Of a stretch of DNA of 64,000 nt, positions 13,926 to 23,054 are shown piece by piece. Within the stretch, counting starts at the first letter, position 1. The number at the start of each line of letters is the position of its first letter. The position numbers were made by a program, and so were the translations under genes. The notes beneath the pieces were generated by a model. It saw nothing but the letters and a program-made list of their open reading frames with translations, was not told where the DNA came from and searched no databases. Source of the DNA: Salinigranum marinum (GTDB lineage: Archaea; Halobacteriota; Halobacteria; Halobacteriales; Haloferacaceae); contig NZ_CP100461.1 in assembly GCF_024228675.1 (NCBI RefSeq), positions 2,039,397 to 2,103,396 of the forward strand. The letters run 5' to 3'.

Positions 13926-16900
13926 ATGCATATCAAAGAGCTCGTCTTAGACGATTTCAAGAGTTTCGGCCGCAAGACCCGAATCCCCTTCTACGAGGAT
14001 TTCACCGTCGTGACGGGCCCGAACGGCTCGGGCAAGTCCAACATCATCGACGGCGTCCTGTTCGCACTCGGCCTCGCCCGGACCCGCGGGATCCGCGCCG
14101 AGAAGCTCACGGACCTCATCTACAACCCCGGCCACGACGGCGACGGCGAGGTCGCCGGCCCGATGGAGGCGTCCGTCCAGGTGATCCTCGACAACGCCGA
14201 CGCGACCCTCTCGCGGTCACAGGTCGTCTCGGCCGCGGGGACCGACGATGTCGGCGACGTCGACGAGATCACCGTCAAGCGCCGCGTCAAGCGGACCGAG
14301 GAGAACTACTACTCGTACTACTACCTCAACGGGCGCTCGGTGAACCTCTCCGACATTCGGGACCTGCTCGCGCAGGCGGGTATCACGCCCGAGGGGTACA
14401 ACGTGGTCATGCAGGGCGACGTCACCGAGATCATCAACACGACGCCGTATCGGAGAAGAGAGATCGTCGACGAGATCGCCGGCGTCGCCGAGTTCGACGC
14501 GAAGAAGCAAGACGCCTTCGAGGAGCTCGAAGCGGTCAAAGAGCGGGTCGAAGAGGTCGATCTCCGCATCGAGGAGAAGGAAGACCGGCTGGACCAGTTG
14601 GCAGACGAACGCGAGACCGCCCTCCAGTACCAGGGACTCCGCGAGGAGAAAACCGAGTACGAGGGCTACCTCAAGGCGGCCGAACTCGAGGAGAAGCAGT
14701 CCGAACTCGCCGCCACGGAGAAACGGGTCGAAGCCGCCGAACAGGAGCTCGCGGACGTCCAGTCGGCGCTCGACGAACGCCAGGGGAAGGTCACGCGGTT
14801 GGAGGACGAACTCGACGAGCTGACCCGCGAGATCGAACGGAAGGGCGAGGACGAACAGCTCCGGATCAAAGCCGAGATGGAGGAGATCAAAGGCGAGGTC
14901 CGTTCGCTGGAGAACGACATCGAGGCCGCCGAGGAGCGCAAGGAGGCCGCAGAGACCGAACGCCGCAAGGCGTTCGTCGAACTCGACCGCAAGAACGAGC
15001 GCATCGACGAGCTGGACGCCGAGATCCGCGAGACGAAAGTCGAGAAAGCCTCGGTGAAGTCCGAGATCCAGTCGACGGAGGCCGATCTCGCCGAGATCGA
15101 AGCCGAGATCGAGAGCGTCGACACGGCGTTCGACGAACTCAAAGACGAGCTCGCGACGCGGAAAGAAGAGTTAGAGACGCTCAAGTCGGAGAAGAACGAC
15201 CTCCAGCGCGAGAAGGACCGCCTGCTCGACGGGGCGCGTCGCCGGTCGAACGAGCTGTCGGAGGCCCGTGACGAGCTCGCGGCGGCGAAGGAGGCAATCC
15301 CCGAGAAGAAAAAGCGGCTCTCGGAGCTCCACTCCGAGCTTGACACGGCCGAGAAGAACGAGGCGAAGATCGACGGCATCGTCGACGACCTCCGCGCGAA
15401 GAAAGAGGAGCTGAAGGGGGAGCTCGCGGATGTCGAGGACGAACTCCGCGGGAAGCAAAACGAGTACGCCGAACTCGAAGCCCGCGCTGGGCGCGACGGC
15501 GACGACTCCTATCCGCGGGCGGTCACGACGATCCTCAACGCGGGGATCTCGGGCGTCCACGGCACCGTCGGGCAGCTCGGCGCGGTGTCCGGCGAGTACG
15601 CCACCGCCTGTGAGACCGCCGCGGGGGGCCGACTGGCACACGTCGTCGTCGACGACGACGGTGTCGGCTCGTCGTGTATCGACTACCTCAAATCGCGCAA
15701 CGCCGGTCGGGCGACGTTCCTCCCGATCTCGAAGATGGACGACCGCGGGCTCCCCCGTGCGCCTTCCCGTCCGGGCGTCGTCGACTTCGCGCGGAACCTC
15801 GTCGACTTCGAGCCCAGATACGACCCCGTCTTCTCGTACGTCCTGGGGTCGACGCTGGTCGTCGAGGACATGGAGACGGCCCGGGACCTGATGGGCGACT
15901 ACAGAATGGTCACCCTCGACGGCGACCTGGTCGAGAAGTCGGGTGCGATGACCGGCGGGTCGGGGTCGGGCACCCGCTACTCCTTCTCGAAGTCGGGCAA
16001 AGGGAAACTGGAGCGGCTGGCCGAGGAGATCTCGGAGTTGGAGGAGACCCGCCGGTCGTTCTCGGCGGAGATCGACGAGGTCGAGAGCCAACTGGACGAC
16101 GCCCGCGGTCGCGCGTCGGACGCCAGAGAGAAGGTCCGCTCCGTCGAGGCCGACATCGAGCGCGCCGAGGAGGAACTGTCCGAGGCCGAGGCGCGCGTCG
16201 GGGAGCTCGAAGCGCGCATCGCCGAACTCGACGAAGAACGTGAGTCGGTCGACGCGGAGATGCGGGAACTCGACGCCGACATCGGGGAGAAAGACGACGC
16301 GATCGACGAGGTCGAAGCCTCGATCGCGGAACTCGAGACCGAACTCGCCGACTCGAAGGTGCCGGAGCTGTCGGCGAAGGCCGACGATCGTCGCGCCGAG
16401 ATCGACGAGTACGAAAGTCGGATGGACGACCTCGACGCGCGGCTGAACGAACTCTCCCTGGAGAAAGAGTACGCCGAAGAGGCCATCGACGACCTCGAAG
16501 CGACGATCGAGTCGGCGCAGAACCGCAAGGCAGACGCGACGGAGACGATCGCGGCAACGGAGGAGGCGATCGCCGATCAGGAGGAACGCCTGGCGGAGAA
16601 ACGCGAGGCCGTCGCGGATCTCGAAGACGAGCTCGCGGAGCTGAAAGACGACCGCCGGGAGCTCCAGTCCGAGCTGCAGGAGGCGCGTGCCGCCCGAGAC
16701 GCACAGCGAGAACGGGTGAGCACGGTCGAGTCGAAACTGGAGTCGCTCGAGTCGTCGGCCGAACGGCTGTCGTGGGAGATCGACGAGCTCGAGGCCGAGG
16801 TCGGCGAGTACGACCCCGACGAGATCCCGGATCACGACACCGTCGAGTCCGAGATCCAACGGTTGCAAGCGGAGATGGCGGAACTCGAACCGGTGAACAT

Positions 16901-17507
16901 GCTCGCCATCGACGAGTACGACCGCGTCTCCGAGGAGCTGTCGGAGATGCAGGAGAAACGCGACGTGCTCGTCGAGGAGCGCGACGGCATCAGGGAACGC
17001 ATCGAGCGCTACGAGTCCCAGAAGAAGGAGACGTTCATGGAGGCGTTCGACGCGATCGACGAACAGTTTACCGACATCTTCGAGCGCCTCTCCGACGGGA
17101 CGGGCGAACTCCACCTCGAAAACCCCGACGACCCCTTCGAGGCCGGGCTGACGATGAAGGCCCAGCCGGGCGACAAACCGGTTCAGCGGTTGGACGCGAT
17201 GTCCGGCGGCGAGAAGTCGCTCACCGCGCTGGCGTTCATCTTCGCCATCCAGCGGTACAACCCCGCGCCGTTTTACGCGCTCGACGAGATCGACGCCTTC
17301 CTCGACGCCGCGAACGCCGAGCGCGTCGGCGAGATGGTCGACGACCTCGCGGGCGACGCGCAGTTCGTCGTCGTCTCGCACCGCTCGGCGCTCTTAGAGC
17401 GGTCCGAACGGGCTATCGGCGTCACGATGCAGGGCGACAACGTCTCCGCGGTCACGGGAATCAGGCTCGGCGACGCCGACGGCGAGGAGGTCCCCGCGGA
17501 TGACTGA
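13926..17507 (+). CDS. smc: Chromosome segregation/condensation ATPase SMC
   Basis: 1193 residues, full family length. SMC dimers act as ATP-driven DNA loop extruders. Seen: Walker A 'GPNGSGKS' at 31-38 and 'VVMQGDVTEIIN' (Q-loop region); a long coiled coil; a hinge from about 510 to 680 with 'GVHGTVGQLG' and 'GAMTGGSGSGT'; a second coiled coil; then the signature 'LDAMSGGEKSLTALAF' (S1093) and Walker B 'FYALDEIDAFLD'. The start ATG 13926 gives the universal 'MHIKELVLDDFKSF'. The stop overlaps the scpA start by 8 bp, so the kleisin is translationally coupled. Confidence 0.97.
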   Translation: MHIKELVLDDFKSFGRKTRIPFYEDFTVVTGPNGSGKSNIIDGVLFALGLARTRGIRAEKLTDLIYNPGHDGDGEVAGPMEASVQVILDNADATLSRSQVVSAAGTDDVGDVDEITVKRRVKRTEENYYSYYYLNGRSVNLSDIRDLLAQAGITPEGYNVVMQGDVTEIINTTPYRRREIVDEIAGVAEFDAKKQDAFEELEAVKERVEEVDLRIEEKEDRLDQLADERETALQYQGLREEKTEYEGYLKAAELEEKQSELAATEKRVEAAEQELADVQSALDERQGKVTRLEDELDELTREIERKGEDEQLRIKAEMEEIKGEVRSLENDIEAAEERKEAAETERRKAFVELDRKNERIDELDAEIRETKVEKASVKSEIQSTEADLAEIEAEIESVDTAFDELKDELATRKEELETLKSEKNDLQREKDRLLDGARRRSNELSEARDELAAAKEAIPEKKKRLSELHSELDTAEKNEAKIDGIVDDLRAKKEELKGELADVEDELRGKQNEYAELEARAGRDGDDSYPRAVTTILNAGISGVHGTVGQLGAVSGEYATACETAAGGRLAHVVVDDDGVGSSCIDYLKSRNAGRATFLPISKMDDRGLPRAPSRPGVVDFARNLVDFEPRYDPVFSYVLGSTLVVEDMETARDLMGDYRMVTLDGDLVEKSGAMTGGSGSGTRYSFSKSGKGKLERLAEEISELEETRRSFSAEIDEVESQLDDARGRASDAREKVRSVEADIERAEEELSEAEARVGELEARIAELDEERESVDAEMRELDADIGEKDDAIDEVEASIAELETELADSKVPELSAKADDRRAEIDEYESRMDDLDARLNELSLEKEYAEEAIDDLEATIESAQNRKADATETIAATEEAIADQEERLAEKREAVADLEDELAELKDDRRELQSELQEARAARDAQRERVSTVESKLESLESSAERLSWEIDELEAEVGEYDPDEIPDHDTVESEIQRLQAEMAELEPVNMLAIDEYDRVSEELSEMQEKRDVLVEERDGIRERIERYESQKKETFMEAFDAIDEQFTDIFERLSDGTGELHLENPDDPFEAGLTMKAQPGDKPVQRLDAMSGGEKSLTALAFIFAIQRYNPAPFYALDEIDAFLDAANAERVGEMVDDLAGDAQFVVVSHRSALLERSERAIGVTMQGDNVSAVTGIRLGDADGEEVPADD

Positions 17508-18477
17508 CGACGACGGATCGGCGTCGAACGACGACGACTTTTACGCCGACGCCGACGACGCCGCGTTCTCGCTCGATCTGACCAGCCCGCGCGACGGCAC
17601 GGGTGGCTCGGACGAGAAGGCGGAGCCACTGTCGAACGGCGAGTCGACGCCGACGGACGACGCCGCGCTCGTGACCGACGCGGCCGACGTCGACAGCGAG
17701 GGGGCCGACGACGAGGTCGAACCCGTCGAACTCCTGGTGCAACTCGCCGAAGACGGCGAGATCGAACCGTGGGACATCGACATCGTCGCCGTCACCGACG
17801 CCTTCCTCGAGCGTCTAGACGAGAGCGACCTCCGGACGTCGGGGCGGGCGCTGTTTTACGCGAGCGTGCTCCTCCGGATGAAGAGCGACGAGATCCTCGC
17901 GCCCGACGAGCCCGAACCAGAGGAGCCCTGGGAGGCCGCGAGGGACGACCAGGCCTTCGACCACGACCCGATCGACGCGCTCGAATCGGAGATGGACCGC
18001 CGGCTCGAGCGGAAACACGCCCGCGGGTCGCCGGAGACGCTCGACGAACTCGTCCGCGAACTCCGCGAGGCCGAACATGGCTCGTGGTGGAAGGAAGCAC
18101 GCACGTACGACACGAGTGACTCCCCGCACGGCTACGGCCGGGGGACCCAGACGCTGGATTACCGCGCTGCGGACGACTTCCGCGACGAGGGCGAACCCGG
18201 CGAGGCGGACGTCACCGGAACGGCCCACACGGAGGACATCGAGTCGACCATCGCCGACGTCGAAACCGCCCTCAGGGGCCACTACGACAAGGGCCGCGAG
18301 GAGGTGCTGTTCGCGGAGATCAGCGGGTTGGGCGGTCGTCCCGTCCAGACGTTCCTCGCGCTCTTGTTCCTCGCCCACCGCGGGGTCGTCCACCTCCAGC
18401 AGGACGAACTGTTCGGTGACCTCTGGGTGCAGAACCCGGCGGCGTCGACCGTCGGCGACGAGGCCGTCGCCGACTGA
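17500..18477 (+). CDS. scpA: Segregation and condensation protein A (kleisin)
   Basis: 325 residues. ScpA is the kleisin that bridges the two SMC heads. An acidic N-terminal extension of about 65 residues precedes the family core: 'VELLVQLAEDGEIEPWDIDIVAVTD', 'RALFYASVLLRMKSDEIL', and a C-terminal winged-helix region ('GRPVQTFLALLFLAHRGVVHLQQDELFGDLWV'). The overlap with smc (8 bp) supports a two-subunit operon. No ScpB is present here, as is usual for haloarchaea. Confidence 0.93.
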   Translation: MTDDDGSASNDDDFYADADDAAFSLDLTSPRDGTGGSDEKAEPLSNGESTPTDDAALVTDAADVDSEGADDEVEPVELLVQLAEDGEIEPWDIDIVAVTDAFLERLDESDLRTSGRALFYASVLLRMKSDEILAPDEPEPEEPWEAARDDQAFDHDPIDALESEMDRRLERKHARGSPETLDELVRELREAEHGSWWKEARTYDTSDSPHGYGRGTQTLDYRAADDFRDEGEPGEADVTGTAHTEDIESTIADVETALRGHYDKGREEVLFAEISGLGGRPVQTFLALLFLAHRGVVHLQQDELFGDLWVQNPAASTVGDEAVAD

Positions 18478-18486
18478 GTCGGCGCG

Positions 18487-18765
18487 TCAGCGCCGTCCGT
18501 TCTCGCGGTAGTCGGCGATCGCTTCGAGCAACGGCACCACCTCGTCGAACGCGGGGCCCCGGACAACGAGGTGGTCGCGCCGGTCCCAGTCGATCAACCC
18601 CGCATCGGCCAGTTTCGGGAGGTGGATGTGGTGAAGCCGCGCGCGCTCGTGCGGGTCGTCGGGCGAGAGCGCGACTGGATCGCCGTCGGCGTCCAGGAGC
18701 GACCGAAGGAGCCGTCGCTTGCGTTCGTCGGCGAGCAGTCGGAGGTAGTCGTCGAGTTCGGACAC
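18487..18765 (-). CDS. Small winged-helix DNA-binding protein (DUF7344-like)
   Basis: 92 residues. 'LLADERKRRLLRSLLDADG' followed by 'ARLHHIHLPKLADAGLIDWDRRDHLVVRGPAF' is the winged-helix layout of the haloarchaeal DUF7344/ArsR-like group: recognition helix 'HLPKLADAGLI', then a beta wing. It begins at GTG 18765 with a GGAGG 13 bp ahead, a rare visible Shine-Dalgarno sequence here. The gene is convergent with scpA (stops 9 bp apart). Three regularly spaced sites lie 65-142 bp upstream, which suggests auto- or cross-regulation. Confidence 0.75.
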   Translation of the reverse strand: MSELDDYLRLLADERKRRLLRSLLDADGDPVALSPDDPHERARLHHIHLPKLADAGLIDWDRRDHLVVRGPAFDEVVPLLEAIADYRENGRR

Positions 18766-18829
18766 GTCGATGGCTCCTCCGTAACTACTGAACGTTTCAA
18801 TTACAAATAATTACTGGTAGAGAAAAATT

Positions 18830-18907
18830 ACTCGCTGGATGAACAGTGTAGTCAGGTTTACTCACCGTTTGAACGACACGTCACGGACGACTCACCGAGC
18901 GAACAGT
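18830..18907. repeat. Three degenerate 18-bp repeats at exact 30-bp spacing
   Basis: ACTCGCTGGATGAACAGT (18830), ACTCACCGTTTGAACGAC (18860) and ACTCACCGAGCGAACAGT (18890) share ACTCRCYG-N3-GAAC, with start-to-start spacing of exactly 30 bp, close to three helical turns. They lie between the HTH gene start and the mtnP stop; the last copy touches the mtnP stop codon. A phased operator array is the simplest reading. Confidence 0.5.
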
Positions 18908-19758
18908 CAGAGGTAGTCGCCGACGAGCGGGTCGAGTCGCTCTCTGGTCGCGTCAGGGATGGCCTCCGTCGGGGTGTTCACGGTCCCGGCGAGGGCGGTG
19001 TGGCAGTCGCAGGTGTGGTCGGCGGGGAGCGTCTCGATGGCCCGCTCGACCGTCCGCTTGATCGCGTCCTCGTTCGCCGCCGCGTTCGCCAACACCTCTT
19101 CGAGCGTCACCTGTGACCCCTCCTTCCAGACGTCGTAGTCGGTGACGCCGGTGATCGTCGCGTACGCCAGTTCGGCCTCCCGGGCGAGTTTCGCCTCGGG
19201 AATCGTCGTCATCCCGACGACGTCCCACCCCTGTGTGCGGTAGAACTCGCTCTCGGCGATGGTCGAGAACTGCGGGCCTTCGATGCAGACGTACGTCCCG
19301 CCGTCGACGACGTCGGCGTCGACCGCGCGGGCCGCCTCGACTAGGTGTGCCGAGAGTTCGCGACAGTACGGCTCGGCGAAGGGCTGGTGGACGACGATGC
19401 CGTCGTCGTAGAACGTCAGCGGGCGGTGTTTCGTCCGGTCGTACGCCTGGTCGGGGACGACGAGCGTTCGCGGGGGCAGGTCCTCGCGCAGACTCCCGAC
19501 CGCGTTCGACGCGATGACGTGCGTCACGCCGAGTTCCTTCAGCGCGTAGACGTTCGCCCGGTAGGGGAGATTCGTCGGGGAGTACTGGTGGTGCCGACCG
19601 TGCCGCGGGAGGAACGCGACCTCGCGGCCGGTGTCGGCGAACTCGCCGACGACGGGGGGCGCCGATGGATCGCCGAACGGCGTGGTCACGTCCGCCTCGC
19701 GGGTGTTCGCCAGAGGGAGCGCCTCGTAGATCCCGCTGCCACCGATGAAGCCGATCAT
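18907..19758 (-). CDS. mtnP: S-methyl-5'-thioadenosine phosphorylase
   Basis: 283 residues. It cleaves methylthioadenosine with phosphate to adenine and 5-methylthioribose-1-phosphate, salvaging the by-product of polyamine synthesis. Seen: the phosphate loop 'IGGSGIYEAL' at the start, 'FLPRHGRHHQYSPTNLPYRAN', 'VIASNAVGSLRED', 'YVCIEGPQFSTIAESEFYR' and 'DVVGMTTIPEAKLAREAELAYA'. These follow the MTAP branch of PNP family 2. Start ATG 19758 gives the expected short lead. Some archaeal homologues also use other purine nucleosides, so substrate range is inferred. Confidence 0.93.
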   Translation of the reverse strand: MIGFIGGSGIYEALPLANTREADVTTPFGDPSAPPVVGEFADTGREVAFLPRHGRHHQYSPTNLPYRANVYALKELGVTHVIASNAVGSLREDLPPRTLVVPDQAYDRTKHRPLTFYDDGIVVHQPFAEPYCRELSAHLVEAARAVDADVVDGGTYVCIEGPQFSTIAESEFYRTQGWDVVGMTTIPEAKLAREAELAYATITGVTDYDVWKEGSQVTLEEVLANAAANEDAIKRTVERAIETLPADHTCDCHTALAGTVNTPTEAIPDATRERLDPLVGDYL

Positions 19759-19908
19759 ACCCCGACTCCGGCGAGCGGCTACTAAACCGTGCGGGTGACG
19801 CGGCCAGGTCGGAGAGTACCGTCGCCCAATGTCGGTCGGTACTCGGCAGCTACTGCGGCGGTAAACCGGTCCTACCGCCGGTCCGCGCTCGATTCGACGC
19901 CGACCGAA

Positions 19909-20862
19909 CTAGAGGGGGACGCCCGCATCGAGCAGGGCGATGACGGCCGTGAGCACCGGGATGGAGACCAGCGTCGTCACGAGCACCGCCGTCGAGACGA
20001 ACGATTCGACGGGGACCCCGCCGACCTCGCCCTCGCCGAACTCCGAGAGGAGGATGAGCGGCGTGATCGCGGCGGGCATGGTGCTTTCGAGGACGAACAC
20101 CCGTCCGACGGTGGGGTCGGCGAAACCGATCGCGAGGGCGACGGCGGCGGCGACGACGGGTCCGACACCCATCCGGAGCACCGTCGCGGTCCCGATCTGT
20201 CGGAGCGTCGCCCCGTACTCCGTCTCGGCGAGTTGGATCCCAAGGATGAGCAGCATGACGGGGATCGCCGAGTCGCCGACGAGTTTGAGCGTCGTCATCG
20301 CGGTCGTCCCCGTCGGCGGGACGACGCCGAGTGCGCGAACCCCGAGAGCGGCGACGACGGCGTAGACGAGCGGGACGGTGAAGACGCGCCGGACGCCCGT
20401 GAGCGCCCCGTCGTCGTTGCCTCTGGCGGCGATGTAGACGCCGACGGTGTACATCAGCACCGCCTGAACCGTCAGGTACAACACCGCCGTCGCCCGGCCG
20501 GCGTCGCCGAAGGCGAACTCGGAGATCGGGACGCCGACGTTGCCCGAGTTCGGGAACGCACTCACCAGCACGATCGCGCTCACGCCGGTCGTCGCGCCGC
20601 CGAGAACGCGCCCGACGCCCTCGGCGACGACGATCATCACGGCGTGGTAGGCGACGACTGCCAGGGCCACGTCGACGAGCGTCCCGGCCGCCAGGGTCGT
20701 CGTCGCCAAACTGTGAAAGACGAGCGCCGGCGCCAGGACGTACACCGTCACCGTGTTCAGCGGCCCGGGGTCGACGTCGCGGACGCGCCCGAGGACGAAC
20801 CCGACGACCGAGATGGCGAAGATCGGGAGGATCGCCGTCGCGAAGATGGAGACGAGCGACAC
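19909..20862 (-). CDS. AEC-family (auxin-efflux-carrier-like) transporter
   Basis: 317 residues from GTG 20862. About ten membrane segments in two inverted halves; seen are 'PNSGNVGVPI' after TM4, the family hallmark, and in the second half 'LILGIQLA' and 'STMPAAITPLIL'. AEC proteins export small organic anions; the substrate here is unknown. The reading frame is open further upstream (to 21285), but that extension runs antisense through the pilin gene and is not membrane-like, so it is rejected. The gene is divergent from the pilin gene with 112 bp of AT-rich DNA between. Confidence 0.82.
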   Translation of the reverse strand: MSLVSIFATAILPIFAISVVGFVLGRVRDVDPGPLNTVTVYVLAPALVFHSLATTTLAAGTLVDVALAVVAYHAVMIVVAEGVGRVLGGATTGVSAIVLVSAFPNSGNVGVPISEFAFGDAGRATAVLYLTVQAVLMYTVGVYIAARGNDDGALTGVRRVFTVPLVYAVVAALGVRALGVVPPTGTTAMTTLKLVGDSAIPVMLLILGIQLAETEYGATLRQIGTATVLRMGVGPVVAAAVALAIGFADPTVGRVFVLESTMPAAITPLILLSEFGEGEVGGVPVESFVSTAVLVTTLVSIPVLTAVIALLDAGVPL

Positions 20863-20933
20863 ACGGTGTGGAGTCGCGGCGGCGGTTACAAATCCGTCGG
20901 TTCCCTCGTTGGATCCCGGCCCGACCGTGATCG

Positions 20934-20974
20934 TAAATAATATAACGTTTACAGATAGTCTGTAGGAGAAAAAT
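20934..20974. promoter_or_regulatory. AT-rich promoter of the pilin gene with small palindrome
   Basis: AAATAATATAACG (from about 20935) offers TATA-like sequence for both divergent genes. Before the pilin ATG lies ACAGATAGTCTGT (20951-20963, a 5-bp inverted repeat with 3-base centre) and then TAGGAG, a possible ribosome site 5-10 bp ahead of the start. Confidence 0.45.
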
Positions 20975-21517
20975 ATGTGGCGCGAACAGGACAGTCCCCA
21001 GAAGGCGGCGGACGACCGGGGGGCGACGTCGGTCATCGGCGTGTTGCTGACCGTCGTGGTCGTGTTCGTGCTGGCGGCGTCGGTCGGACTGGCTGGGCTC
21101 ACCGTCGGCGGGGACGTCACGAAGGGGATCTCGGAGCCGGCCCCGGTGCCGCACATCGACGTCGAACCGAACTTCGACGGGACCGACAACCACGGCGTGG
21201 CGTACTTCCGGCTCGTCCACGAGGTCGGCGACCGCGTCGACAGCGAGTCGATCCACGTCCACGACAGCGACGGCAACAGCATCACCTGGCGAGAGATCTA
21301 CCGGGGTGATCGGTACATGAGCGGCGGCGAGAACGTCCATCTCGACGGCTACGGGGGAAGCGACGGGAGCCTGAACTGTCTCGCGAAAGGGGAGACGTAC
21401 CGCCTGGTCTGGGTGGCCGACAACGGCGACAGCTTCACCATCGATCGGATCACCGTCGATCGGGCCCCACCGGCCTCGTCGCTGGCCGAGTGTCGCGACG
21501 GCTGGCCGCCGGAGTGA
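20975..21517 (+). CDS. Archaeal type IV pilin
   Basis: 180 residues. A short charged leader ends 'DDRG', followed by 'ATSVIGVLLTVVVVFVLAASVGLAG', a hydrophobic helix: the class III prepilin layout cut by the PibD peptidase just before the helix, as in the Pilin_N (DUF1628) family. The rest is a soluble beta domain rich in Asp/Gly, with two Cys (in 'LNCLAKG' and 'AECRDG') that may form a disulfide. It is a single pilin with no assembly ATPase nearby, so it probably joins pili whose machinery is encoded elsewhere. Confidence 0.85.
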   Translation: MWREQDSPQKAADDRGATSVIGVLLTVVVVFVLAASVGLAGLTVGGDVTKGISEPAPVPHIDVEPNFDGTDNHGVAYFRLVHEVGDRVDSESIHVHDSDGNSITWREIYRGDRYMSGGENVHLDGYGGSDGSLNCLAKGETYRLVWVADNGDSFTIDRITVDRAPPASSLAECRDGWPPE

Positions 21518-21520
21518 GCC

Positions 21521-22231
21521 TCAGTCGGTCGTGCCGTCGCCGTCGGTCCGCTCGTCGACGAGCGCGTCGTACGTCGCGCGGATCCGATCGTAGAGTCTCC
21601 GTCCCACGTCGGTCGACAGCCGCGGCTCGGCGGTCGCGAAGAACTCGTCGAGTCGGTCGTACTCGCTGTCGAATGTTCCGTCAGGATCGTACCGCCGCTC
21701 GCGTTCGTAGACGAGCGCCTGCAGACACATATCGACGAGATCCATATCTTTGACGAACCGCGCCACGGCGGTGTCGCGGCGTTCGTACGCCTCCCAGGCC
21801 TCGGCGACAGCGGAGAACGGCGCGCCGAGGTCGGCCATCGCGGCCCGTTCGCGCCGCTCCTTCTCGGCGGCGCAGACCGGCTCGTCCGCGGGGTCCGCGC
21901 GGGTCGGGACGTCGCCGGTGTCCGCCTCCGCGAGGTCGTGGACGACCGCGAGTCGGAGGGCGCGGTCGGGATCGACGCCGGCGTCGTCGGCGAACGCGAG
22001 ACAGAGCAGGCACACGCCCCAGCTGTGCGCGGCGACGGATTCGGGGTCGTCGACGCCGCGGAGCTGCCACCCCGTCCGGCGTTCGTCCTTCAGTCCGAAC
22101 CCCGCTTCGAGCGCGGCGAGCGCGTCGTCCACGCCCGGTTCCGTCTCGGTAGCATCCGCCTTCTCGTCGTCGGTAGCATCCGCCTTCTCGTCGTCGCCAG
22201 CGTCGCTACCCTCGCCGTCGGCCCCGCTCAC
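21521..22231 (-). CDS. HD-domain nucleotide hydrolase (YfbR/HDDC2-like)
   Basis: 236 residues. The HD fold is visible as His69 ('SVAAHSWGV'), the His98-Asp99 pair ('VVHDLAEADTGDVP') and the distal Asp in 'VKDMDLVDM', as in 5'-deoxynucleotidase YfbR and HDDC2. Likely reaction: hydrolysis of deoxynucleoside 5'-monophosphates. The first 33 residues are an acidic low-complexity leader holding an exact 8-residue duplication. Its ATG overlaps the stop of the phosphoribosyltransferase (ATGA), so the two are coupled; both fit nucleotide salvage. Confidence 0.82.
   Translation of the reverse strand: MSGADGEGSDAGDDEKADATDDEKADATETEPGVDDALAALEAGFGLKDERRTGWQLRGVDDPESVAAHSWGVCLLCLAFADDAGVDPDRALRLAVVHDLAEADTGDVPTRADPADEPVCAAEKERRERAAMADLGAPFSAVAEAWEAYERRDTAVARFVKDMDLVDMCLQALVYERERRYDPDGTFDSEYDRLDEFFATAEPRLSTDVGRRLYDRIRATYDALVDERTDGDGTTD
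22149..22196. repeat. Perfect 24-bp tandem duplication
   Basis: Bases 22149-22172 are repeated identically at 22173-22196 inside the HD-hydrolase gene, doubling the peptide DDEKADAT. In-frame and recent, since even third codon positions match. Confidence 0.9.
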
Positions 22232-22929
22232 TCCCCGTCGGTGAGCCGCCAGGCGGTCTCGCCCGCGCTCTCGACGACGTCGCGGCGCTCCATCTCGGTC
22301 ATCACCTCGGAGAGCCGCCCTGGCTGGGCGATCTCCATCCCGATGCGGTCGACCTCGTGGTAGCTGGCGAGGTAGTGGCGGATGTCGTCGGACTCAAACG
22401 TCTCCTCGTCGGCCTTCCGCATGACGCCCGAGACGAGGTCGATCATGTCCTCGATGAAGTTCCACGGGTAGACGACCCACGCCCACTCGTTGAGGCGTTC
22501 GCCGACGTAGTCGGGCTCGAACTCGCTCGTTCCGAGCAGCTGGAGCGTGGCCGTTCGGACCTCGCCCGGTTCGCGCTCGTGGACGTACTCGTGGGCGCGT
22601 TCGATCGACCCGCCCGTGTCGGCGATGTCGTCGATGACGAGGACGTCCTTGCCGGCGACGCTCCCCTCGGGCATCGGGTACCGGACTTCGGGTTCGCCCG
22701 ACTTCTGCGCCGTGCCGACGTAGTGTTCCATCTTCAGGCTCGTCAGGTCGTCGAGCCCGAGGAAGTCACAGATACACCGGCCCGCGAACCAGCCGCCACG
22801 CGCGAGCGCGACGATGACGTCCGGCTCGAACGACGACGCCTTCACCTCCTCGGAGACGTCCCGACAGAGGCCGTAAATGTAGTCCCAGTTCGTGATCGTA
22901 CATCTGAACTCCTCCGGGAGGTCACCCAT
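22228..22929 (-). CDS. Purine-type phosphoribosyltransferase
   Basis: 233 residues. The PRPP-binding loop 'VLVIDDIADTGGS' (97-109) and an N-terminal 'DVIVALARGGWFAGR' define a type I phosphoribosyltransferase, closest in feel to the Gpt/hypoxanthine group, salvaging guanine, xanthine or hypoxanthine. The C-terminal 45 residues ('LASYHEVDRIGMEIAQPGRLSEVM..RRDV') form an extra helical, winged-helix-like tail. The base specificity is not readable. First gene of a two-gene unit with the HD hydrolase (overlap of the stop with the next ATG). Confidence 0.85.
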   Translation of the reverse strand: MGDLPEEFRCTITNWDYIYGLCRDVSEEVKASSFEPDVIVALARGGWFAGRCICDFLGLDDLTSLKMEHYVGTAQKSGEPEVRYPMPEGSVAGKDVLVIDDIADTGGSIERAHEYVHEREPGEVRTATLQLLGTSEFEPDYVGERLNEWAWVVYPWNFIEDMIDLVSGVMRKADEETFESDDIRHYLASYHEVDRIGMEIAQPGRLSEVMTEMERRDVVESAGETAWRLTDGE

Positions 22930-23040
22930 GTCTCTCGGTCACCGTTTGCCACACTGGCCGGCGGGATGTTAACGTATCCGACTCGCGATGGCCGGTAATC
23001 ACGTCATAACTTTATCACGTTTCGCTCATGGTATCATGAC

Positions 23041-23048
23041 TCACGTGA
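23041..23048. promoter_or_regulatory. TCACGTGA palindrome before the microprotein gene
   Basis: A perfect 8-bp palindrome 7 bp before the ATG at 23055. Two more ATCACGT half-sites lie just upstream (about 22998 and 23014), and a TTTATCA box (23011-23017) sits between them. The pattern suggests a repressor-type operator over the promoter. Confidence 0.35.
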
Positions 23049-23054
23049 TCTACC

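Noticed and set aside
15171..17381. 736-residue frame antisense to smc
   Set aside because: Complement of coiled-coil codons, no family.
18830..18907. CRISPR array reading of the 30-bp period
   Set aside because: Only three degenerate 18-bp units with 12-bp gaps, no cas genes, spacers too short.
19789..20940. 383-residue frame antisense to the AEC transporter
   Set aside because: Arg/Asp-rich mirror of membrane codons.
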